Of a stretch of 64,000 nt of DNA, positions 42,801 through 53,284 are shown in pieces. Numbering within the stretch: the stretch's first letter is position 1; every line of letters begins with the position of its first letter. The notes under the pieces were generated by a model that was given only the letters and a program-made list of their open reading frames with translations, was not told where the DNA came from and did no database searches. Position numbers and translations under genes: made by a program. The DNA is from Amphiura filiformis (Eukaryota > Echinodermata > Ophiuroidea > Amphilepidida > Amphiuridae): positions 1,922,001-1,986,000 of the forward strand of contig NC_092637.1 in the NCBI RefSeq assembly GCF_039555335.1, written 5' to 3'.

Positions 42801-44660
42801 CAGAGTGTGATCGGAAATTGGGTAACATTTGGTGAAAAAATAGGATTTATTCAAATTTCCATAAAAAATGGTTTTAATTTGGTGGAAAGGATTATATTTT
42901 AATAATCTAACAGAAAAAGAAAAATTTGTTTCAAATTTTGTGTTTTCCGTGCCGCTAAAGTTGCGTGCATTATTTGTAGCGTGAGGGACGGACACTATGT
43001 TGCATTATTATGAAAATACTTCTCTTAGAAAGAGATTATATGCTATTGTCAATTTTTGTTTACAGATTATTAGTACAACCCTTGCTACAGGAAATATCAA
43101 TGAGAATTTTAATTGGATGTCTTCCAGAAGATAGGAGGGGTCATGGAAGGTGAACCCCAGAAATTTTGTCCGTCCCTCACGGATAAAAATCCAAAAAAGT
43201 TTTTTCTCTGAGAAACATTTCAAGGAATTAAATTAGCATATACCCTATCTATCAATATTAGTGCTCACCTTACTAGAGATAAAGAAACTAAAATTCCCAA
43301 TCTTTAAATCTAAGAGTTATTAGTCCTTAATTAATGTGAGGGACGGACATGTCCGTCCCTCACACTAACTTATTTTGGATGTACAGGTACCAATGTATGT
43401 TGAGTGAAAATATTTTTGTTTACATATCAATAGTGCAACCCCTGCCACATGAAATATCAATGAGATTTTTAATTAGATGTCTTTCAGAAGAGAGTTGGAG
43501 GTCGTGGAAGGTGAATGCTAGAAATTTTGTCCGTCCCTCAGTCCAAAAAGCTGTTTCTCTGAGAAATATTCTAAGGAATTAAAATAGCATACACCCTATC
43601 TATCAATATTAGTGCTCACCTTACTAGAGATAAAGAAACTAAAATTACCAATCTTTAAATCTGAGAGTTATTAGTCCTTAATTAATTAAGGGACCGACAT
43701 GTCCGTCCCTCACACCAACTTATTTTGGATGTACAGGTACCAATGTATGTTGAGTGAAAATATTTGGCCACTAAATATTAAACCCAATTCTTCTACCCAG
43801 TCAGAGAGTCTGTCTAAAACAAATTCAGGCCAATCCCTAAAGGTCATGCTCCCAAATATTTGGAATTGAAGGTCCTGTTGCAAAAAAAGAGGGTCTGTCC
43901 GTCCCTCACACCAACTTATTACAATTAATATTATTGTAAATTACTGCTTCTTTATCAGTAAAACTACAATTGGGTATTGAAAACAAACAGCATGAAGTAA
44001 AACTTCTGTGTAATTTGAAATTAAAAGTGAAATACACACTGAATAAGATATTTAGGCATCATATGTCCGTCCCTCACAGACAAGCTGTCCGTCCCTCACA
44101 CAAGTATTTAGGGGGTATAATCATATGATATTTCCACTGAACTTGAATTATTTTGACAACTGCATTGCATTTAGATGTCAAGGATAGCATTAGTGGTGGA
44201 TTTGGAGAAATCTTGCCAAATTTGAAATTTTGTAACATTTTGTCCGTCCCTCACATAGAAAATGTCCGTCCCTCACATAAACTTTCGACCCGTTTCATAG
44301 ACGCCTTGAAAACAAACTGGGTCAAATTTCTTAATTTTTGGAGAGATGGAACATTACTCTTTCATGAAAAGTATATATTGATTAAACATGTGTATAAGTT
44401 TCAATAGAAAACTTGAAGATGTAACTAATGGTGGTGATTGCTTATTCTATTGATTTCCGTCCCTCACACGTGAAAATTTTGTATAGTGAAATAATTGATG
44501 CACATGTGGCAACATTTTCATGCATGAAATAACTATTGGTTGAAGGGTTATATATTAACCTAACTTAAAGGAATAAATTCTAACAAGGGTTAATTAAACA
44601 CAGCAATTAATCTATTGATGTCCGTCCCTCACGTGAGGGACGGATTCCGATCACACTCTG
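42801..44660. mobile_element. CAGAGTGTGATCGGAA element with iterated GTCCGTCCCTCAC
   Basis: 1860 bp nested in the preceding element; perfect 16-bp ends CAGAGTGTGATCGGAA / TTCCGATCACACTCTG. The 13-mer GTCCGTCCCTCAC occurs about a dozen times direct and a few times inverted, sometimes as a head-to-head pair (43338-43366; 44620-44645). A unit of about 355 bp is tandemly duplicated (43050-43760). No ORF. Confidence 0.85.
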
Positions 44661-44933
44661 CAGTAAAAGGTAATTACCTAGTGGTATCAACTTTTGTGTG
44701 CAGCTTCTTGTTTGTGGAGAAATATTGAAAAAGTAAAAGCTCAATTTTTGTAACCAAAATCACAACCACATTTTTGCCAATAAATGTTACATCGTTACAT
44801 GATAGAGTTATTCACAAATTACAAGTTTACGTGATTTGATACATGGAAAGAGAAGATGAATAAATCAAGTCTGAGGAATGTGTTCCACGTTGATCAGCGG
44901 CAGCCTTTTATATTTTGCTACTAGGGGCTCTGC

Positions 44934-45075
44934 AATAAGCAGACCTCACTCTCAGCCTGCCATAAATTGCTTGATCCTCTTCTCGGCCTGCCAAAAAATC
45001 CTTACCCCTCTTTGCACATACGGAAAAATTTTAGGAACCCATTTTGCAAACCTTAAATGGTCTATATCAGTTTTG
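44934..45075 (+). repeat. Left-end fragment of the GGGGCTGTGC MITE family
   Basis: GGGGCTCTGCAATAA, TCTCGGCCTGCCAAAAA and CAAACCTTAAATGGTCTATA match 52824-53062. Confidence 0.75.
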
Positions 45076-45576
45076 CATATACACCAGGCACAAAAAGAAA
45101 CTCGTCAGTTATAGTCACCCTTGCTGTTCAACAACTTGATAATTTTGCATTATTCTGAAATATACATTTTGTTAGTTGGATTTTGCTTTCTCGTTTGACA
45201 TCCTGTTCATGAAAATCGAGCAAGAATTGACCAAGATATGGCCTCTAAACCCCCCAAATCGAAAGTTGCAATTTTAACGATTCAATTGTGCCTGTTACAC
45301 TGTGTGCTTTATTGATCGGCCCGTGGTGCTTGTGTACAACACAACGATGCATCCCATTGAAAATAGTTGAAATTGCAACTTTTAATTTTGGGGTTTGAGA
45401 GTTTGGAGGCGCATGTCGTGGTCAATTCTTGTTCAATTTTTACGAACAGGGTGTCAAGTGAGAAAGCAAAGTCCAATTAACAAAATGTATATTTCAGAAT
45501 AATCCAAAATGATCAGGTTGTTGAACAGCAAGGATGACTATAACTGACAAGTTTCTTTTTGTGCCTGGTGTATATG
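45076..45576. mobile_element. Foldback element with about 210-bp arms
   Basis: Arms 45076-45285 and 45367-45576 are close complements (CATATACACCAGGCACAAAA, GTTCAACAACTTGAT, GAAATATACATTTTGTTA). No ORF; nested within element 2. Confidence 0.87.
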
Positions 45577-47289
45577 AATGTTTCCATACAGTTTTTCAAT
45601 GCATTTTATGTAATAAATGTATATGAAAATTGTATTCTTATTCAAATTGCCAGTTTTTTTAAATTTCCATCATTAGCCCCCATTACCACTACCCCACCAC
45701 ACCACCACCCCACCCCAGAGGGGAGGGTCCTTTTTAATGCTAAATTGCAGTATTTTTATAGTGCTAAAGTAAAACTGACCACAATGGAAATGAAATTGAG
45801 CGTGTTTAAAGCTTTCAAAGTGGGACCATGTAATCAAAATAGTGAGCGTGCTTGTGAGTCACGTAACGCTTGAGTCACGCACCAATTTAGCTAAAGTTGG
45901 CCATTTTAAAAATACCAATCTCAAATATACTTGGTGTTTGTTTCTGTAATACAGCTGAGATATAAGGTAATTACTTAGTGGTATAAACTTTTGTCTGCAG
46001 CTGTTTGTTTGAGGAGAAATATTGAATAAGTAAAAGCCTAATTTTGAAGGTGTAATTTTTTAAATGTGAGTCACAATCACATTTTGCTAATAAATGTTTC
46101 ATCTAGTTATTTACAAAATTAAAGTTCATGTGATTTGATACGTTGGGTCAGTAAGTACATGTGGAGAGAAGATGAATAAACCAACTCTTTGTTCAATTGT
46201 ATTTATATGACATTGAATGTGCTGATTTTATCAAAAATGTAACGCGAGTAACGTGGAATTGCCCATCTTAGTTCGCGCACTTGCATTGAAAATCTACAAG
46301 CCCATGTGTCCCAATTGCATGGCAGTGTGTGCGCTGTGACTATCCAGTATCGTGTCATTATGTATAGCTGAAACCATCAAATTGTGTGTATTCTTGACAA
46401 GACACACTAACTGAATAAGAATTTTATGTGAATGTCAGCTAAAATCATAGTGATTTTTAAAACAATATACCAGTAAATTACCTTCTCCACCTATACCAAA
46501 TTATGTGGTGTTTGCAGTGTACTTCATACTTCGAAACTTCATATCGATTTAAATATTCCATAAATAATAAGAAATGTTAATTTTAACCAATTCGATTAGT
46601 GCTGCTATTTTGAAGCCCAAAATATAAAAGAGCACATAGTCATAGAGTCCCTCAGTTGTCTTTATTGGAACACAATATTATAAAGTAGAAATAATGATTT
46701 GATCAAATATCTGCAGTGCACGTAAAAACAAATACGAACATTTTGAAGAACAATTAAAATATAGGAATTATAGGGCATTTTACAACAATATAGGGAAATA
46801 TAGGAAAAGTTCAAAAATATAGGAAATATAGGGCCAGTTGAAGCCCTGCGACAGTGTCGTCTATCAGACATAGGTAGAGGATAGGCAAAATAAAAATTCC
46901 TATCGTTTATTCTCATTCTTAGTCAGTTAAATATTATTTTAATAACTGTAAACAATTTTTTAAGCAAAAACTAAGTTACCGTCATAAAAACTCCCCTCAT
47001 TATAAAATGAACGAAACTTGTTTACAACTTCACGTATTCTGTTGCGCGTACTGCTATAGCCAAAATATTAAATTCTCGATCATGAGAGCCAACCGCAATA
47101 GTCTACGCATCCAGCGCGATACATACGCGCACCTCGGCTCTAGCTCTACACGCGTGTTACGCATTATCAAGACGCATGATGACGTGTGGTCGTCTACGGC
47201 CTGCCCTGATAGACGGCACCCGAAATCATGCGATTGACCAATCAGAAATGTGTCTACTGTCTACGAACTAGACCACTCCCACTGACTAA

Positions 47290-50038
47290 AGGTCCGTTCA
47301 TACTGCCACCGCATTTGCGATGCGTTGCTTTGCGATGCCGATATATCGATTACTTTTGCCGCAACTCAACGCAACTCGTCGCATTGGCGATCCTGACTTT
47401 TAGACCACCCGCGCTATATAAGGTACAAATTGCAAATTTATCATATTAAACTTTCGCAACAAGGTTAAACATGTTTTAACTGTACAAACATACCTTTTAT
47501 TCCATCAAACAAGCTTTATTTTGTTCAAAAATTCACGTTTTTATAGCTATTTTTGACGTAAAAGAGCTGGTTACAAAACCGGTGATGCCAGCTCCGAAGT
47601 TTTCGCGTAGCACAAGCGCTTGATGTACGCTCATTTTGACGGTAATTTACGCTCGCGTATCATGCATTTTCAAGCGCGTTTGACATCGTTTTACTGCATG
47701 ACGCAATTCTGCATTTATTCAAGATGGCGAATTTCTCGAAAAAAGCGTGATGTATTTTACCCGTAATTTCCCTCATTACTCAAGCCCTGCCCTCTTTCAC
47801 AATATTTTAGCTTCTGGGTCAGTCCATGTCAAAACAGACTGAGTGTACACCCACCCTCTTGGATTATGATCTCCTTTGGCTCAGGGTACCTTTCATGGAC
47901 CCCTAGGTGAGGTCACAAGAAAAAATTCAAATTCAATTTCGTTTCGAATGGCGGGCCATCTAAGTTTGGGGACCTTGACCAAAATTGGGAATTTAAGGTG
48001 TCCAAATGACAAAGCGCTCTCTTTGAGAGGCATTTTCTTCTTAATTAAATCAGTTGTGACCCTCTTTTTGAATGTGGTCACTCACTGGCTGTGTCTGAAA
48101 TGCCTAATGCCAAAAAAGATTGATTTCGGAATTCCGCCGGGCTTTCAGAGGGGTCAACATCAGCACTTCATACTGTTCAATCAAATTACCTTTGATTTTG
48201 AAGGACCCATGATAATGCCACAGTGCACATATAGGTCCTAATTATGTTCAGAATGGATTAACCATGTGCCAATGTCTATGAGCAATTTCAAAAAAAGAGA
48301 AATTTCTAGACCCCCTACAGAATTTTAGGCCCCCCTAAAGTGGTTCAGCCACAAATGGGGCTTAAAATCGGCAAATTTTGACACCTAATAACTTTAGGTG
48401 TACACCAGATATGAATTTCTAGTCTTTTGCATCTTAAAGAATGTAGTCTTATGTTACTAGGAACATAAGATTTGTTTTGTATTTTTTGTGTTTGATACTT
48501 TCAAAAAGGTCGTTGACCTATGAACATTTTTCGTCATAGCGCCCTCCTGAAAGGTCTGACACATAACAAACTATACATTTTGGAATCCTCATGACCATAC
48601 TGAGTAATTTGATATATTACTTGACATAATTGGGAGCATTCTGAAAATTTGACCCCATAACCTGTACTTTGCATGTGCATCGTTGCCAGGAAGTGCATTT
48701 TTGACCCCCTTAAAAATCCATACAGAGGATTAGAAAGTAGTTTTTTCTTATTACTTGACTCAAGAGCAACTTGAAATATCAGGATAAATAATACAAATGG
48801 CTATAAAGTGATCAAAAATATAAAAAAATATCATACTAAAATTGGTATTTTGTACCGTATCCTGTATGCATGGTATGTTAGGCAAAAATGACTATTTTTG
48901 AAAGCGTCAACTTAAATACTAAAACACACAAAATACAAAACAAATCTTATGTTCCTAGTAACATTAAACTACATTCTTTCAGATGCAAAAGACTAGAAAT
49001 TCATATCTGGTGTACACCTAAAGTTATTAGGGGTCAAAATTTGCCGACTTTAAGTGCCATTTGTGGCTGAACCACTTTAGAGGTGGCCTAAAATTCTGTA
49101 GGGGTCTAGAAATTTCTCTTTTTTTTAATTGCTCATAGACATTGGCATATGGTTAATCCATTCTGAACATAATTAGGACCTATAAGTGCACTGTGACATT
49201 ATCATGGGTCCTTCAAAATCAAGATAATTTGATTGAACAGTACTGAAGTGCTGATTTTGACCCCTCTGAAATCCCAACGAAATTCGAAATCTATCTTTTT
49301 GGCATTAGGTATTTCAGACACAGCCAGTGAGTGACCACATTCAAAAAGAGGATCACAACTGATTCAATTAAGAAGAAAGTGCCCCTCAAAAAGAGCACTT
49401 TGTCATTTGGACCCCTTAAATTCACAATTTTGGTCGAGGTCGCCAAACTTTGATTGACCGCCATTCAAACGAAATGGAATCTGGATCTTGTTCTTGTGGC
49501 CTCACCTAAGGATCCATGAAAGGTACCCCTGAGCCAAAGGAGAGCAAAATCCAAGAGGGTGGGTGTACACTCAATCTGTTTCGACATGGACTGACCCTTC
49601 TTGGATATCATCGGAAACATAGATTAGTAATATTAGGTAGGTCACTGTATTTTTAAAGATTGTTTAGATGGTTTTACAATGAAAACATTGATGTTAAAGC
49701 TTCTTTTCAAAAATTGGTTTTAGCTTGTTAAAAAGCGGGTAAAAAATAGTTTTTAGCTTGTTGGATATTGTTGCTTAATAGTTTAAAGCTTGACTCCTTA
49801 GATGAAACTTTTAGTTTAAGCTTGTTAGAATATTAAACCTTGATGAAATAGTAATATTTGAGCCCTATATAGCGAGGGTGGTCTAAAAGTCAGGATCGCC
49901 GTCGCATTTCCAGGACCAGGTTAAAATGTATTTAACTTTATTGCGATATCGCAATACAGTAGTTTGCAGTACGATGCAGTGCGGCACCGCACCGCATCGC
50001 AAAGCAACGCATCGCAAATGCGGTGGTAGTACGGACCT
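47290..50038. mobile_element. TAA-flanked element with long GC-rich ends
   Basis: Inverted ends of about 130 bp begin AGGTCCGT and share CACCGCATTTGCGATGCGTT and TCTAAAAGTCAGGATCG-type text. Target duplication TAA (47287-47289; 50039-50041), as in Harbinger-type MITEs. Without its own insertion it is about 960 bp. Confidence 0.87.
47816..49597. mobile_element. Giant hairpin element, about 700-bp arms
   Basis: Ends GGGTCAGTCCATGTC / GACATGGACTGACCC, with target duplication TTCT (47812-47815; 49598-49601). Arms about 47816-48510 and 48890-49597 are complementary nearly throughout; the spacer is about 380 bp. No ORF. The tip resembles GGGCAATTCCATG of the 29.9- and 41.8-kb elements, including the 4-bp duplication size. 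Confidence 0.92.
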
Positions 50039-50045
50039 TAAGAAT

Positions 50046-51141
50046 CCTCAATGATAGTCAGCCGAGTCATGCAGTGAGTTTTGGTCGTTACATGACTATC
50101 ATTTTTGGCTTAAGCTTAACAAGGTCAGGGCTATAAAAATATTTAAATAACTCACTTTAATAAAATTGTACCTCACCTTCATATTTCTTATACTTATACG
50201 GCCGTTAATAGCCCATTAAAAATCAAAGAAAGCATAAAACCACGACCATTTCTCTATTCACTAATTACGCAAGTCTGACGAATTCTGCTCTGCTTCTCTT
50301 CCTGCATTGATACAGGGCGATGTGACTTCATAAGGGCAATGTCGGGGATTATAGGATACAATCGATGGGGAGAGATGAGGTCCGACCAGGTCCGACCGAG
50401 TCTCCTACACAGGTTACGCTCCCTGTGGAGGGCGGAACCAAACTGGCTGATGTGGAGACTAAGCCAGTTTGCGTCGGTCTGATACTCGTCTTTGACCATG
50501 CGCAGATCTGGCTGGTCAGGATGATTTAATATCCCGAATTTATAATATGCCTACCAGTTCCATCTATTACCGATTTGTTACCATGTTTAATAAATTCGTA
50601 TTAATCGTATAATAAAATGTGGCCAAATGTATATTTGTGTACATAGTGTGTGGATCCACTCTTCTACGGACTTGGCTACTAAGCATGTCGGGAAGGATAT
50701 GGCGGTATGCTGACCTGGGTCAATATGTTCTGGGCAGATGAGGTCCGACCAATTGCCTACGACCTTGTGTGCGATCATGTGTAACAGGCAATTCCCGATA
50801 ATAATAGAGGTTCCCTGATTGATATCAGCAAATCTAAGAAGAGGGCGCGATTTTTGTTTATTTTTTCCCAGGCGGGGACTGGCATGGTTTGTTTGACAAA
50901 GTTAGTTCACCACGTAAACTTGTATGGCTCAAAGTTTGTGAATGAGGACATCGTATAAGTTCCTTGTAGTAGTGGATTTTGGTGCAAGTTTCCCTGACAG
51001 ATGACTGTACTGCTCGACGTCGCCTTAAAAATTAGCCCACTCTCACCACACCTCCAGTTTAAACTCCGCAGGAGTATTTAGGAGGTTATATCATCCAAGA
51101 TCCAAGATCCAAGTATGAAGTTCAGAGCACGATATCTAATA
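50046..51141. other. Unassigned region
   Basis: GATGAGGTCCGACCA occurs at about 50374 and 50737, plus GGTCCGACC once more; otherwise no recognised gene or repeat. Minus ORFs at 50254-50499 and 50587-50778 match no family I know. Confidence 0.35.
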
Positions 51142-51647
51142 CCCGGGGGGCACTTCAATATGAAATGGATATACTGAGGTGTAGGGCTGGCACTTTCGCA
51201 CTATGGGGCATGCGGTGAGAGCAAAATGTAAAAAATATGGGGTCATTGGGTGAGAGCATGATTTTTAGCATTCGGTGAGAGCACAAAATGTAGAAAATAC
51301 CGTATAGGGTCATTGGGTGGGAACATGACCTTTTTTTTTAATGGTATCTTTGGGTGACAGACGAAAAAGCGCCACAAAAACCTCGAAAATCGAATTTCTA
51401 GTTCAAAATGGCTTCAAATTTCAAAATAAGTAACAAAATCAGTGATAAATGAAAGTTGCTGTTCAAATTGAACTTGTAAGGGTCTTTGGGTGACAGATCA
51501 AATGGAAAAATAGGGGTCTTCGGGTGACAGAGCATGTGTTAAGTAAAAAAATATGTGGTCTTTGGGTGACAGCGATGCTGAAAAGGGGGTCTTAACAGCC
51601 CTACATACGTGTCACCTCCAAAGTTGGAGTGCCCCGGATCTAATAGG
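51142..51647. mobile_element. 8-bp-TSD element with TTTGGGTGACAG repeats
   Basis: Bounded by CCCGGGGGGCACTTC / GGAGTGCCCCGG and flanked by perfect ATCTAATA (51134-51141; 51648-51655). Variants of GGTC(A/T)TTGGGTGA(C/G)AG occur about eight times. Confidence 0.88.
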
Positions 51648-51672
51648 CCTACACTCGTTAGATCCCGAGGGG

Positions 51673-52050
51673 TCACTCCCATTGTGGCCTGTACACCATC
51701 CGCGTTAATAAAAACGCGTAAAAAGGGTAGTTTTTCGCATAGACATACCACCTAGACCCGACTGCCCATCCCTTAATTACCACAGCGGGAGGTGAAGCCC
51801 GTATCCAAAGTGATATTGACGGGGTTACCGTAGCTGGCGTGGTTACTGCGCCGTTATCGCCATGCGGCAAATGCAACATGTTCCGTGAACACGAACATAT
51901 CTGCTTGCTTGCGCCCGGGTATGCGTCCTTGTCAAAGTCGTTGCTAAGCAGTGTCGGCTTCACTACGCGAGTCAAAGTCACTGGTCTAGGTTCTCGTTTG
52001 TCTGGGTTTTTTTGTGGGTAGGCACGATACGCGCGTAACGCGTCAAACAT
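51673..52050. other. GC-richer open stretch of unknown nature
   Basis: Open on both strands (minus 125 aa; plus from about 51780 to 52021). No motif, domain or homologue recognised; possibly an old gene or element fragment. Confidence 0.25.
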
Positions 52051-52106
52051 GAGTGAAATATCGGAAGGGTAGTAAACTTAAAACTAGTAAAATTGCAATT
52101 GCTAAT

Positions 52107-52425
52107 GGGCTATTCCAGAAAATAAATGCACACCCCCATAGAGGAGTTTGGATTTCCGGACTTTTTGTCCTGTCGTGACTGTTGGAAATCCAGAATTTTA
52201 AAGTGTTCAAAAGGCAAACAATCCAGCAGAATAGTTCGAGATCAGAAATCCTCAATTTGAGACTTCATTTTGAACATTTCCGTGATTTAATTGGATTTCC
52301 AAGCCTTTTCAAGTGACATTGGCAACTGGAATTCCAGTAGTTTTAAGAGAGTAGACTTGGAAATCCAGACATTTCTTTGATTGAAAAGTTACTCCTCTAT
52401 AAGGGGTGTTTAAGTTTAAGAAAAA
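52107..52425. mobile_element. GGGCTATTCCA MITE-like copy 5, diverged
   Basis: Begins GGGCTATTCCAGAAAATAAA. Inner inverted words CCCCCATAGAGGAGT / ACTCCTCTATAAGGGG delimit about 52128-52407. The right GGAATAGCCC tip is missing; coding sequence of the TRIM-like copy follows. Confidence 0.6.
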
Positions 52426-52823
52426 TCGTTCGGCGGAATCTTGTATGGACTATACCCCTTAAGAAGGAATGCAGAAACGCAATTGCAAAAATCAAAGAAG
52501 TGGAGAAGAATCTGTCGTTTGCTTCAAAACAACTCAAAACTGATCTTCTGAAGTTAAAGAAGGAATACTACAAACAAGTTGATGCTATCTTTCAAAAACA
52601 CGAGGCTGACGGGCACTCACTAAAAGTCAGAAGAGCACAGCTCAGCCATATCAAAGAAGATCTCCATACAACTTTGGATAGAGTTGAGAATGCCAGTGAC
52701 CTTGCCACAAAGATCATTCAGATGGGTTCAGACTATGATATCACTTCAATCTACTCTACTTTATCAGCAAGTCTTGAGGAGCTACGAAAGATGCCCAAGT
52801 GTAAGGCAGCTGTTGAATCCTTA

Positions 52824-53225
52824 GGGGCTGTGCAATAATTATGAGCCCCCCCCCCCCTTCACTCAAGGAAATGTAGGCGTTATCTAGGGGCCCCCGGGGG
52901 GGGTAAAATTTCCAAACGGCTCGCCAAAAATTGCTTGCCCCCCCTCTCGGCCTGCCAAAAATCGCTTGCCCCCCCTCTCGGCCCGCCATAAAAATTCTTT
53001 GCCCCCCCTTGCGCATGCCAAATTTTTGGGATCCCAATTTACAAACCTTAGATGGTCTATATACCTGTTGCGAGCAGGAAAATGTGCATATTTAAGCGTT
53101 TCCGTACTGTTTTCCTAAGCCTTTTAGAGCGTTTTATTAAAAAGGCGCCCCATGAATGTGTGCCAAAAATCGCTTGCCCCCCCCAATTTTACCCTCCCCA
53201 GGGCTCATAATTATTGCACAGCCCC
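52824..53225. mobile_element. GGGGCTGTGC MITE inserted in the TRIM-like gene
   Basis: 402 bp with perfect 25-bp ends (GGGGCTGTGCAATAATTATG...) and TTA target duplication (52821-52823; 53226-53228), Harbinger-like. The interior repeats AAAATCGCTTGCCCCCC and TCTCGGCCYGCC. Confidence 0.93.
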
Positions 53226-53284
53226 TTAGGATATGTAGCAGTAGTACAAGTTATTAGGAAGGTTGAGGTTCCAGATGTACTCTG

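Larger units (their letters stand above)
41773..46264. mobile_element. GGGCAATTCCA element 2 with iterated GTAACGCGAGTCAC
   Basis: 4492 bp bounded by GGGCAATTCCATG and TGGAATTGCCC. Flanks TTCT / ATCT could be a mutated 4-bp duplication. GTAACGCGAGTCAC variants occur near 42133, 42297, 42313, 42338, 42717, 45862 and 46240. The right tip (TGTAACGCGAGTAACGTGG) parallels element 1 (TGTAGCACGAGTTACCGTGG). A segment of about 400 bp is present twice (42590-42800 plus 44661-44870; 45775-46190). Confidence 0.78.
46915..50045 (+). mobile_element. ATTCTTAGTCAGT MITE, copy 3, interrupted
   Basis: Left end at 46915. The right end ACTGACTAA|GAAT is split by a 2.75-kb insertion that duplicated TAA. Removing the insertion restores ACTGACTAAGAAT, as in 39477-39489. 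Confidence 0.85.

Noticed and set aside
42965-44650. Evenly iterated GTCCGTCCCTCAC units resembling a CRISPR array
   Set aside because: Spacing is irregular, units occur in both orientations, units are 13 bp, the host is a eukaryote and the array is inside terminal inverted repeats of a transposon.
40218-46848. A single 6.6-kb hAT element with CAGGGCTTCAACT tips
   Set aside because: No 8-bp duplication (TGTCCGAG versus CGACAGTG) and the subterminal sequences are not mirror images; kept only as a finding to test.
51673-52050. 125-aa minus-strand ORF as a gene
   Set aside because: No domain, no splice or promoter context, and the plus strand is equally open; listed only as an unknown stretch.
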